This document shows positions 10,681 through 20,540 of a stretch of DNA of 62,000 bases, in pieces. The stretch is from NCBI GenBank assembly GCA_037447655.1, contig JBBHKE010000244.1:10001-72000 (forward strand). Direction: 5' to 3'. The translations under genes were made by a program, and so were the position numbers. Source of the stretch: Zygnema cylindricum (Eukaryota > Streptophyta > Zygnematophyceae > Zygnematales > Zygnemataceae). Under the pieces are notes generated by a model that worked only from the letters and a program-made list of their open reading frames with translations, was not told the DNA's origin and searched no databases. Position 1 is the stretch's first letter. Each line of letters begins with the position of its first letter.

Positions 10681-12333
10681 TCACTGCTGAGACGAATGTT
10701 GTTTTTGATACGTTTTTGTGAAAATTCGGGGTATATTTTACTGGTCAGTGTGGTTTTGAGTTGTTTCCTAAGTCAAATTGCATAATTTCCGAAGTATATT
10801 TGGATAAAATGCTTGAGCTCCAGAGACTGAATTGGTTTATTTGGACTCAGGGTACTTGTTCTCTGGTTTCTTATCTGTTTTTTAACAAGATAGGAAGTAA
10901 TTCCTTCCCTCAGAATCTTTAGGATCGATGCAATGATGTTTGAAGGATCATTCATTTCTTTGGATTAGAATTGCGGTAAGATAGATTAGGATTTCTTTGG
11001 ACTAGTTTTTGTATTCCGATAACTGTAACAAGTATGCAAGAACTCTTCCCGACTTTGCTTCCACCTTTCTTGAATAATAACTTTGCATTTAGTCTGGGTT
11101 TTTATTAACTGAATGTTGTTTCTTATTTATGTCTCGATAACCTAAAGGAAACAATTCGAGATTTTCTATAAATGCATCTAACTTGTTAATCCAGATGATT
11201 TTTTGCTACTTCCATCTTCTTACCTTCAGGAGCCCTATATTATATCTGCGAAGACAGGCGATGGTGTGCACATTGCAGCGGTGGAATCTTGAAGTTGCAG
11301 TTTGTTTTCTGCAAGAAACTAGCCTTTAGAATCTATCAGAAATTACTGTTCGCTGTATGACTTGCCGGTTATGTGATTGATTCTCCTGGCTTGAATCAGT
11401 TGTTGGCTGAATTTCTATTTTATTTGCAGCGTCAAATTAAATTCTGGATGTGATTTTTACATTATTCATGGTTGTTCACATTTCAAATTGTGAATTGATT
11501 TTGTGCTCCAGCTGTCGCTTAGCACCTGGACATGTTTGGACCAGGGCAGTCTGAGGTCATTCGTTGCCATCTTTTTCGGGTTCTTGCTTGTTATCCTGCT
11601 CTGCTTGATTAAAACATAACGATTTTAATGCTTTTAAAATATTAACCTAATGTCACATTTTTTTTGTGTTTTTTTGGAATAATTATTTTTATTTCCTTAA
11701 GTTTTAAATAGTTACGGCTGTATTAGGTTGACTGAAACATTAGGATTTCAAGCCAATGATGAAAGTTTGTACAACTTTGGAATAACAAAGAGGTGGCCAT
11801 GAGGATTGTTCAGAGAATTCCGGACAGTGAATCTAATATCTTCCGCTGTGTCGGAGGTTTTCCGTAGGTGCCTATTATGGAAGAAATTGGCAGTCTGTAT
11901 TCATCGTTAATCCATTCTTGCGGTCTAAAAAGTGCCATAAGCTTTTTCAAGAAGCACATGAAGAGAAAATGCACCAGCAATTGTCCTTTTATTTCCCTAG
12001 TCTGTCCAAATACTCTAAGTCTACATTTCATTAGCATTTTTATTATTGGAATTGTCTTGCCTTTCGTAATGGTGAATTCACTCCGGTGTTTGAGGTGGTC
12101 TCATAGGAAAGTCGATGAAGCCAGGGCATTGGAAATCTTATGATCTTCTTCATCAAATTCCCAAAGTCAAGTTAATTGTCTTTGAGACTTCCCAAAAGAA
12201 CTTGCTTGCATCTTTAATTCTCACAATAATTGGGTTTTATAAACTTGGATTGTCTTGCACATTTACCTTTTATTTCATAAACACCTGCTCGGTTTTATAA
12301 ATACCAATGGCGTTTATTTCATGAATCACGAAA
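10681..12333 (+). other. Leader region of paralogue 3, candidate 5'-UTR introns
   Basis: Non-coding and similar to the leader before paralogue 4 (23340-24650). Candidate splice acceptors recur at matching places: TTACCTTCAG/G near 11230 and TTATTTGCAG near 11430. Between them are conserved phrases such as GGTGTGCACATT, GTGGAATCTTG and GCAAGAAACTAGCC. It probably holds 5'-UTR exons and introns, but donors cannot be assigned with confidence. Confidence 0.45.
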
Positions 12334-12410
12334 ATGTCAACGGTAAGAACCTGTTTTTCTGCGGGAGGTAGATGGATATTGAAAAGTCTAATGCTCATTA
12401 TTGAATCGCT

Positions 12411-12419
12411 CTTTTGCAG
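12411..12419 (+). promoter_or_regulatory. Candidate 3' splice acceptor CTTTTGCAG
   Basis: GAATCGCTCTTTTGCAG followed by RTATGTTGG is kept before paralogues 3, 4 and 7, and in a variant form (CTTTGGCAG) before minus-strand paralogue 5. A GTAAGA donor-like site at 12343 would make a 77-nt intron here, but it is not kept in the relatives. The alternative is that the sequence is simply coding (S-L-F-C-R-Y) in the upstream in-frame leader. Confidence 0.35.
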
Positions 12420-12522
12420 GTATGTTGAAGCCCCTCTGGTATTCTCCTCCAACTGTTTGGCATCTTGTATAGTTGTGCAAGGGAGGTGTAGTAGAAAAAA
12501 AGAGAGAGAGAGAGGTAGCTCC

Positions 12523-14154
12523 ATGGCTTTCCCGACCATGGTGTTACTTTCCAAGGAGCCCTCAACTTCGGCTGGAGGAGGGGAGGGAGATATGGCACTT
12601 GAGGTAGGAATCGAAGCCCAAAAGGGCATCCAACAAAAGGAGGAGCACAAGATGGGAAGCAGACATAGTTATACAAAGAAACGTGTTTCAGGGAATCTAT
12701 TCCAAGGAAGAGAGCCGAGGGTAGGGGAATCTGTTATTTCGGAATTGAGAAAGTTGGATCCAAGTGAAAATCAAGTCACTGTTGAGTTTTTGCAATCTTC
12801 ACTATCTAAATGGCATGGCCAAGTAAATGACCTTTGTCTCTCCTTTATTTTTAATAATGTCAAGGATGTGAACCTGTGCATACACTTACTTCATTGGGCA
12901 CAGACCCAACGTCGTATTTTCCAAACCAACATAATACACTACAACATTTTGTTACATAAATGTAAATACAATGATGGAGTTGAAATTGTGGAGGGCCTCT
13001 GGAGCGAGTTGTGTGAGCAAGGATGCAAACCTAATGTAGTGACATACAGCACTGTCATTAGTGTCATGGGTAAGGCAGGCAAGGTGGACGAAGCTTTAAG
13101 ATTGTTTGAGGAAATGAAGACAACTGAGATCAATCCCGATTGTGTGATATTCAACACAATTATAGATGTACTAGGAAAGGGGGGAAGGGTGGACGAAGCT
13201 TTACACCATTATGAGCAGATGAAGCAAGCTAATGTTAATGGTGACCGAGTGACTTTTAATACATTGATGGATGCTTTGGGAAAAGCAAACAGGGTGGAGG
13301 AAGCGTTGGAGCTTTTTGGAGTAATGGAGAAATCAGGGGTAGAACCCAATGTGGTAGCCTTTAGCACGGTGATAGGTCTATTGGGCCAGGTTGATAGAGT
13401 CGATGAGGCTTGGAACAAGTTTAATTTAATGAAGCACTTGGGACTCAATCCCGACGTTGAGTCCTTCAACGTTATGATTGATGTTTTAGGGAAGGCTGGT
13501 AGATTTCAAGAGGCGCTAGAGTTATTTGGAGAGATGAAGCAATTTGGCTTGAAGCCAGATGTGGTAACATTCAACACAATCATAGTTGTCCTCGGGAAAG
13601 CACGGATGATAGAAGGAGGTTTATGCGTTTTTGAGGAGATGACCCAAGCAGGGTTGAAAGCAAACGTGGTGACATTCAATGTCATCATTGACATGTTAGG
13701 GAAGGCTGGTAGGGTTGATGACGCGTGGTTTTACTTTAAGGAGTTAAAGAGGAACGAAATACAAGCTGATGTATTTTCTTACAACATTATGATTGATTCT
13801 TTGGGAAAGTTTAGGAGAGATGAGGAGGCTATGAATTTGTTTAAAGAAATGAAACAAGTTGGATTGTTACCAGATGTGATGACATTTAACATAATTATAA
13901 AAGTGTTGGTGAAAGCTGGAAAGCTTAAAGAAGCTTTGATAGTCTTCTCCAAGGAGATGAAACTATCAGAGGTGAAACCAAATGTAGTTACGTACAGCTC
14001 ACTTATTGCTGCATTGGGAAAGCAAGGCCATACGGAGAAGGCTTTGGCCATGTATGAAGAGATGCTTGAAGCTGGCCTTGAGCCTGACAAGGTCACATTC
14101 AATATCATGAAAAATATTTCATCAAAGGGAGGTGCGCGAGGAGTGAGCCCGTAG
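12523..14154 (+). CDS. P-class PPR protein, intact (paralogue 3)
   Basis: A 543-residue frame from the family ATG (CCATGGC) encodes a P-class PPR protein. The N-terminal region is residues 1-136. Eleven repeats (about 137-522) follow; the tenth is 36 residues because of one inserted residue (FSKEM). A partial twelfth ends SKGG. The code at positions 5 and 35 reads tentatively C-G-U-C-G-U-C-U-U-C-G, which differs from paralogue 1 at six of eleven bases. The frame stays open upstream to an ATG at 12334. That adds 63 residues rich in Ser, Arg and hydrophobics with few acidic residues, which could be an organelle-targeting sequence. The same leader frame exists before paralogue 7. I keep the internal ATG because it is shared by all members, but the longer form is a real alternative. 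Likely role: organelle RNA processing or stability. Confidence 0.95.
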   Translation: MAFPTMVLLSKEPSTSAGGGEGDMALEVGIEAQKGIQQKEEHKMGSRHSYTKKRVSGNLFQGREPRVGESVISELRKLDPSENQVTVEFLQSSLSKWHGQVNDLCLSFIFNNVKDVNLCIHLLHWAQTQRRIFQTNIIHYNILLHKCKYNDGVEIVEGLWSELCEQGCKPNVVTYSTVISVMGKAGKVDEALRLFEEMKTTEINPDCVIFNTIIDVLGKGGRVDEALHHYEQMKQANVNGDRVTFNTLMDALGKANRVEEALELFGVMEKSGVEPNVVAFSTVIGLLGQVDRVDEAWNKFNLMKHLGLNPDVESFNVMIDVLGKAGRFQEALELFGEMKQFGLKPDVVTFNTIIVVLGKARMIEGGLCVFEEMTQAGLKANVVTFNVIIDMLGKAGRVDDAWFYFKELKRNEIQADVFSYNIMIDSLGKFRRDEEAMNLFKEMKQVGLLPDVMTFNIIIKVLVKAGKLKEALIVFSKEMKLSEVKPNVVTYSSLIAALGKQGHTEKALAMYEEMLEAGLEPDKVTFNIMKNISSKGGARGVSP

Positions 14155-14425
14155 CTTCCTTTTAACAATGTTGTAAACTGGAATGATATCATAGTATTGT
14201 AGTTAGATTATCAATGTCCATGTTTTTAGGATTTTCTATATCTACTAGTTGTACGTAAAATGTTGTAAAAAATTTGAAGTTTTTGTTTTTAAGGTAGATG
14301 TTTATAGATTTCTTGAGTCTTTTAGTTGTACAGTAAAACGAGGAGAACAATAATATATGACAAATTTTGGACCACCCCGTTTTATGTAGTCGCGCGAGGG
14401 TTGATATATTTGGTAGTTATGTGAT
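14155..14425 (+). other. PPR family 3' trailer
   Basis: Contains the family trailer: TTCCTTT-AACAATGTTGTAA, TTAGATTATC, ATGTCCATGTTTTTAGGATT, TAGTTGTACGTAAAATG and TTGGTAGTTATGTG. Very close to the trailers after paralogues 4 and 7. Confidence 0.65.
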
Positions 14426-14429
14426 TTTT

Positions 14430-14785
14430 GGCCCTCCACTCTACCCTCTCTCTGCCACCTCCCCCTCTCTCTCCTCCTCTCCCTCCCCCCTCCTCTCAAC
14501 AACTCTTCCCACCAATGATTACAATTCAAACACGTGACAGATGTTGTGATCGGTTCATCCACACTTCTTTCTTTCCCCTCTCCCTTTTCTTCCTCTCTCC
14601 CTTCTTTCCCTCTCTCCCGCTCCCCATTTAAGCAAATTCTCTCACTCCCCCCTCTCTTTCTCTCGTTCTCCCCTTACGCCTCTCTCCCTCTCCCTCCCTC
14701 CCTCTCCCTCCCTCCCTCTCCCTCCCTCTCTCCCTCTTCCACCCTCTCTCCTTCTCCCTCTCCCCTCTCCCCCCTCCCCTCAACA
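14430..14785 (+). repeat. Polypyrimidine tract
   Basis: CCCTCTCT/CCCTCCCT-rich, split by the conserved CAAACACGTGACAG and TCGGTTCATCCACACTTC phrases. Pyrimidine on the PPR coding strand. Confidence 0.85.
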
Positions 14786-15174
14786 AAACCTCCATCTACC
14801 ATTGAAATATCAACCACGTGGGCGCCATTTTTTGTCTGCGTTTGACAATGAGCTGTTTTTTTTTTTTTGTTTTTTTTTTGTTTTTCTACACTATTAGTTG
14901 TTCCATATTTCATAATATATATATAATATAATATATACAATAATGTTTCATATTCCATATTATACAGTATATATTGTTCCTTACTTCATTTCTTACGTCT
15001 TTTCCAACAACATTCTCTTACCTTCTCCTCTTTTCAATTTCTTTATTTATTAGTTTGATAATAACACAATCTGTTTTTCTCTGTCCACACTCTCCACACT
15101 TAATTTGGATAACCACTTTTTTTACTTTTTTTTAGGGTTCATTCCTCGCGCCGTTTCGAACAACATTTACATTT
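14786..15174 (+). other. Unit spacer between tracts, no gene seen
   Basis: Starts with the conserved ATTGAAATATCAACCACGTGG phrase family (a G-box), then poly-T and AT-rich sequence. The same order occurs at about 46140-46490. No coding potential. Confidence 0.55.
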
Positions 15175-15570
15175 TTTAGGGAGGGAGAGATTTTTTTTTC
15201 TGGTTTAGGGAGAGAGAGGAGAAGAGGGACAGAGAGAGAAATGTGGATGGGAAATAGATGGGGAAGGGTGAGAGGGAATAAAAGAGGGGGAGGGAGGGGG
15301 AAGGGGATAGAGTGGGAGAGGGAGAAAGAGGGGTAGTGAAGGGGGAGAGATGGAGAGGGAGAAGGAGAGGGAGGGAGAGATGGAGAGGGAGGGAGAGGGA
15401 GAGGGACAGGAAGAGGGGGGGAGGGGGAGGAGGGGGAGGGGGAGGGATAGGGAGGGGGAGTAGGGGGAGGGATAGGGAGGGGGAGGAGGGGGAGGGAGAA
15501 GGATAGGGAGAGGGGGAGGGGGAAGGGGAGCGGGAGGTAGAGAGGGAGAGGGAGAGGGAGGGGTATTTTA
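15175..15570 (+). repeat. Polypurine tract
   Basis: Long GGGAGA/GGGGGAGG run on the plus strand, opposite in strand bias to the tract at 14430-14785. It shares AGAGGGACAGAGAGAGAAAT and ATGGGAAATAGATGGGG-like phrases with 46520-46590. Frames are Pro/Ser or Arg/Gly low complexity. Confidence 0.85.
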
Positions 15571-16076
15571 TTTCCCCCCACAAGAATAAAATTTCTAAAA
15601 GAAAAAAAAAAAAAAATCTGAAATAATCCCTTTTATCTCCGAAAGGATCCCATGCGATTCACGAATCCAAAGTCGACAGATTTTTGAACAACTTTTTATT
15701 TATTCACATGTTTTGTAATTTATTGGTGTTTTTACTTATTTATTTATTGATTGATTGATTTTTGGTCTAATTGATAATTTTTTGGCTAAAAAGAAAAAAA
15801 TGACTTGCAAATGTCATTTTTTAGTTCGAGGTTTTTTTTAGATTTTTTTTATTTTTTTTTGTCTTTTTCTTTTTTCAATTTGTGTTTTGTACTTTTATGT
15901 TTCTGTTTTTTCCCAGTCCTGCTGCTTCATTTCATGTTTATTGTTTACTTTTTAGATTTTTTGTCTACTTCTGCAGATTTTAGATATTTGATTTGTCATT
16001 TTTTTTTTATTAATTTTCCGTTATGTTTATTTATTATTATCTTTCATTTGCCGTTTTGTTACTTTTGCGTTTTTTT

Positions 16077-16077
<1 letters not shown>
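15571..16077 (+). other. Shared unit spacer, no gene seen
   Basis: Begins CCCCCCACAAGAATAAAAT, then AATAATCCCTTTTATCTCCG and GGATCCCAT. The same phrases follow purine tracts or the LINE tail at about 20815, 48090 and 59940, so it is a unit-wide repeat. T-rich and non-coding. Confidence 0.55.

Positions 16078-16128
<51 letters not shown>
16078..16128. repeat. (TA)n microsatellite
   Basis: About 25 TA dinucleotides in an uninterrupted run. Confidence 0.95.
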
Positions 16129-16130
<2 letters not shown>

Positions 16131-16289
16131 AATTCGAGCTATAATGATTTATCTCGTAAACATTGATTTTTTTTATCTATTCAATTATTCATTTATCGGC
16201 AATTTTTTGAAGGATTTCTGCAGTTCTTGAAAAATCACTATTGGATTTAAAATAAATAATTAGTAAATAAATAAATCGTAAGTTACTTA

Positions 16290-16645
16290 GTCCATATTTC
16301 ATCGGGTGATGCGTCATATTTTATTTCTTCATTGAACGATGTGATGAAAATTTTGTTTTTTTTTTTAGTTGAAAAATGTGGTGAACGCTTTCAATGCTTC
16401 ATATTATGATGTTATTAACGTTTAAACGCTTGATCGAATAATTTTGTCAGATGATGGTATGAAAGAGTCAACACTATATTAGACATTGATGTCGTGAACA
16501 CCTCAATACTTCATTTGGTGATGTGATTCCCTCTCCCTCTCCCCCTCCGTCTCCCTCTTCCTCTCCCCCTCTCTCCCTCCGTCCCCCTCTCTCCTCCCTT
16601 CCTTCCCTCCCTTCCTCCCTTTCTCTCTCTCTTACTTACTCTATC
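16290..16645 (+). repeat. Minisatellite remnant and polypyrimidine tract
   Basis: 16290-16520 holds the degenerate family phrase CATTGGATGATGTGATGAA..TTCAATGCTT. 16525-16645 is CCCTCTCCCCCTC-rich. Both recur elsewhere in the cluster. No gene. Confidence 0.6.
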
Positions 16646-16689
16646 ACTCACTCAAACCATAAAAGAACTAATTCCACACTACACAAAGG

Positions 16690-17560
16690 GACCCGGCACG
16701 TGTGAATATGTGCCGGCCAAAACACCACCAACCAACGACACTTGTACTTCGCCGAAACGCCAAGATCGAACCACTACAACGGAACTACGACGACCGATTG
16801 TCTGTACGACTAATAGATAGGCGCGAACCAGAGATCAAATCATTCTTACGCGAACCGATACGCCACCCGATCCGCCGAAATCTGATTTTTGCGATTCTCT
16901 GCATTGTGTACCAGAGGTCGCAAACGGTCAACCGAAACCGTGACCGACCGCCGGATCCGGAACGAATTCGGTTGCCAAATTTTGGGGGTCGGGCGGTTAC
17001 GGTCAGTTGATTCACCCAAAAAAAAAAAAAGTCCGTTACGGTAGGTCAACCAAAAAACCAAAAAAAATGAAAATTTTGTACTGTCCCTATAATCCAACAT
17101 TCTTGTACTTTGTACACTTTGGTATCGTGGAAGTAAGTGACATCATGATTAGCGTCGCAAATCTGAAACGGTACTGTAGTAACGCTATTCATTTCGCAAA
17201 TCTTAGGGAACGCGACAAATCGTAATTATTGGCTTATTCATACGTCGTACATTAATTAATTTTGTACTTTTCGGTTACGGGCGGGCACGGTTAGTCGCGA
17301 GAAATCGAGTTTCGGTTAAATTTTATTTTCGTAAACGCCGGTCGGTTAACGGTTAACAATTTTGGAGCGTGACATAACTCGGTCGGGCGTCGGTTACTCA
17401 GATTTTGAAAAAAAAAAACGGTCGATTTCGGTTATGTAAAATTTTGACTTTTGCGACATCTGCTGTGCACCCAACACTACATCTACATTGTCATCTACAT
17501 CCCAACGGTAAACTGAACCGTCTTGTAACGACGGCATGGAATGTCAATACTTGGTTGAAT
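16690..17560. other. CG-rich block with many CGGTTA words, no gene recognised
   Basis: It opens with a CCGGCAC/GTGCCGG inverted repeat (16693-16716). CGGTTACGG, CGGTTAACGG and CCGAAACC-type words then recur on both strands. CpG is clearly denser than in the flanks. The short frames are not recognisable proteins. It could be a young insertion or an unusual non-autonomous element; I cannot classify it. Confidence 0.4.
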
Positions 17561-17589
17561 GTTGCGATTGACATGATGTTTTCAACAAT

Positions 17590-17905
17590 TCAATGTACGG
17601 ACGAATCACCTTCACCGTGGACACAATTTTCCTGCTCAAATGTACGGCTGCCCATCCTTTCCTGCTTGTACTTTTTAAAGTCCTTGAAGGGGAGCTGAAA
17701 TGGAGGGAAATTGGGCAGAAATGGAGGAAGTGTTTACTTTGGCTCGCTTTGCGACAGGAATGGGCCAACGTCTCGACGGCAGCCACTGCTGACGGCGGCC
17801 CTGCCGGCCGACTGCAGGCCGGCCATTGGCCGCTGAAGCTCTGACGGCATACAATGCTGCCACGTGGTCTGCCCGAGATGGCATGCAGGTTGGTGACGTC
17901 AGCCT
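17590..17905 (+). promoter_or_regulatory. Promoter-like module, copy 2 (orphan)
   Basis: Same block as copy 1, with CCACGTGG at 17860-17867 and TGACGTCA at 17894-17901. No PPR coding region follows; the downstream leader is cut by a LINE at 18350. From 17740 to 18349 it is nearly identical, with no indels, to 23171-23780. This makes it a recent duplicate of copy 3. Confidence 0.6.
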
Positions 17906-18349
17906 ATACTACTCAAAGGAATGATGTTCGATATAACTTTGTGAAGATTCGGGTTATTTTTTACTGGAAATTGTGGCTCTGAATCTGGATAAATTTGGAT
18001 AATTGCTTTAGCTTTGGACACTTTATTGGTTTGTTCGGATTTAGGGTACATGTGTCTCGGATTTATTTTTTATTTTTAACAACTAGGATCTATGCGATGA
18101 TGTCTGGAAGATTTATCAGTTTCTTGAGTTAGAATTGAAGAACGGAAAAATAGGATTTATTTTGGACAAGTAGTTATTTCTGGATAGCTTCCTACTTCGC
18201 ACCTGTAATAAGTACGAAAGCAAGAGCGCTTCGTGACTTTGCTTCCATCTTTCTTGAAACATACCATTGCGTTTTTTTTACGTATTTTTCCAAACAGATT
18301 GTTGTTTCTGTTTTCAGCAATGCCAAAAGGAAACAATTTGAGATTTTTT
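17906..18349 (+). repeat. Duplicated PPR leader segment (orphan)
   Basis: Matches 23337-23780 essentially base for base, including GGTACATGTGTCTCGGATTT and the end AACAATTTGAGATTTTTT. The similarity stops exactly where LINE sequence begins. It is non-coding leader sequence. Confidence 0.7.
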
Positions 18350-20540
18350 CGATGTGTTTTTTCGAGTATGTTCCCTTATTGCTAGTGGGGATGTTCCCCC
18401 TCGGATTTGTGATCTTCTCACGGCGTCCCGCCTTGTGGCAGTCGCCAAATCTAATGGTGGGATCCGCCCTATCGTTGTGGGAGAGGTTTTATATAGATTG
18501 GTGGCTCGTGCCATATGTCTCTAGCTCCAACCAGCTTTCCATGATTATTTTTCTCCTCATCAGTTTGGAGTGGCCACGAGAGGGGGTTGTGAGGCCGTGG
18601 TCCACGGGATTCGGGCTTTGTTGGATTTACATCCGGATTGGTTGGTCCTTCAAGTCGACGTTTCTAATGCATTTAATACGGTGGATTGGAACGTGATTTT
18701 TTTCAGAGCTTATGGCGGCTCCATCTCCGATTGTCCAATTATCCCCCTTTGTGAGGGCTTTCTATTCTTTAACAAGCAGCCTTTCATTCTTGGCCGATGG
18801 TGATCTTATTCCTTTATCCTCTGCTACTGGCACTCGCCAAGGTGACCCTCTCGGCGGACCTTTGTTTGCCCTCGCCTATTACTAGGCCCTTCGTGCCTCC
18901 GCAGCCGCCTTCCCATCTTGACTTTTCCCTTCGGTCGCATATGATACGCACATTATTGGGCCTAGTATGGATTTTTCAAGTAACGTTTAGCCGAACTCAA
19001 CCTTTCAGTCCAACCGTCGAAGTGTGTTATTTGGTCTCCTTAGGATATTCCACTTTCGTTTACTCCCCTTCTTGGTTTTGAAAACCCTTCTCCCTCCGAT
19101 GGCATTCGCGTGCTTGGTTGCCCCCTTAATTCGGATACTTTCGTGACCCAATTCCTTCATGATGCTTTACAGACAAGTCTGGCTCAAGTGGACGATCTTC
19201 CTCACCTTCCCGATCACCAAGTTGCTTTTGCTATATTAACCAGGTGTTTTCCCCACCGCCCTTCTTACCTTACTTGTAGTTCCCCTCCTACTCCGACATT
19301 TATCTCCTCTCTCTCGGCTTTTGATGATCGCCTTATGGACTTCCTCCACACTCTATTAGGTTCTAGGGCATTTGATCGCGAGTCTGGTCCATTGGCCCGC
19401 ATTTAGGCATCCCTCCCTGTCTCTACTAGGGGGCTAGGTCTATCATCCAATGCTCGTGTTGCTCCCGCTGCTTTTTTGGGAAATTGGTGTCTTATTGCCT
19501 CCATTCTTGTTTCCCGTTTCTTGGCTATGGACACCCCCCGTTCTAGCTACTGTTATCGTCCGGGTTTCAAACGGTGTGTTCGCCTTCCAGCGATCTCTAT
19601 TGAACGCGTCGCGTTCTCTTCCTCCCCATGCCCTAGTGGATGTGTGAATTTTCTCCACCCTTGTTACAAAATCTGTTGAGCATGTCCAAGTATCGATTTC
19701 TGAGCAGGTTGTCGCCGTCGTTAAATCCTACCTTCTCAAGGCGTTTCCCTTCGATTCTTCGCGTGCTCGTCTTTTCTCTTGTGGTGGACCTGGTTCTGGG
19801 TCTTTGCGTTTGACTGCACTGATTTTGTCCACTCTCCGATCTCACCTGCTCAGTTCACCATTGCCCTCCAGTTTCGCCTTGGCCCACCCCATCCTCCTTT
19901 ACTTGGCTCTCTTGTTTGTGCCTGTGGTCGCGTCTTGAGGCCCGATGGTGTCCATTTGCTTCGTTGATCTTATGGCGGAGATTTGATCCAGACGCATGAC
20001 ACTATTCGCGATGCCATTGCGACTATCGCTTCAGAAGGGGGCTTTTTTGTGCGTTGAGAGGTTTCTCATATTTTTCCCAAGCGTCGTATCGATGTTGTTT
20101 TGCTTGATGGTGCCCGTCGCATCTTTGGTGATATTGTTTTGGCGAACCCTACTTCAGCTACAGTTGTTGGTTAGGCGGCTCGACATGTTGGGGTGGCGGC
20201 TCGTGATGCCGCTTAGGCGAAGGAGCGTGATTATGCCCACCGAGACCTTATGGATGACTTTATTCTGATGGCGGTCGAGATCTTTGGTTGTCTGGGTGTT
20301 GCACTGGACGAGTTTCTCCGTACTTGCGCTCGACGTGCTTTCGAGCGTCGAGGACCGGGGAGCCCTCCTCCTTCGGTCCTTACTTCTTTTTATCGTCAAC
20401 GCTTATCTGTAGCTTTACAACGAGTGCAAGCTTCTATTCTCCTCCGATCGGCTGTTACGGCTATTAATCGTCGCCGGGTTCCGGAACTCCCTCAACGTGC
20501 TCCCCCAAGATTGGGGGACTTACGGGGTTGCTTTTCGTAG
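18350..20540 (+). pseudogene. LINE ORF2-like reverse transcriptase, dead copy
   Basis: Fragments in shifting frames match a non-LTR reverse transcriptase in order. VLQVDVSNAFNTV (motif A) lies near 18650, TGTRQGDPLGGPLFALA (motif B) near 18830, and a motif C remnant V-A-Y-D where V-A-D-D is expected near 18934-18945. Conserved C-terminal phrases follow (LGCPLNSDTFV, GGLGLSSNA). The distal part (about 20050-20540) contains RIDVVLLDGARR and GDIVLANPT, which resembles a restriction-like (PD-D/E-XK) endonuclease; that is inference. At least five in-frame stops and several frameshifts are present, and the loss of the motif C aspartate alone would inactivate it. The 5' part is absent. Confidence 0.85.

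Noticed and set aside
15132-15583. Pro/Ser/Leu-rich or Arg/Gly/Glu-rich frames in the purine/pyrimidine tracts
   Set aside because: Low-complexity translation of GGGAGA/CCCTCT repeats in several frames at once, with no conserved product.
16702-17225. Arg-rich frames in the CG-rich block as possible small proteins
   Set aside because: Frames overlap on both strands, show no known domain, and follow the CGGTTA/CCGAA words of the DNA.
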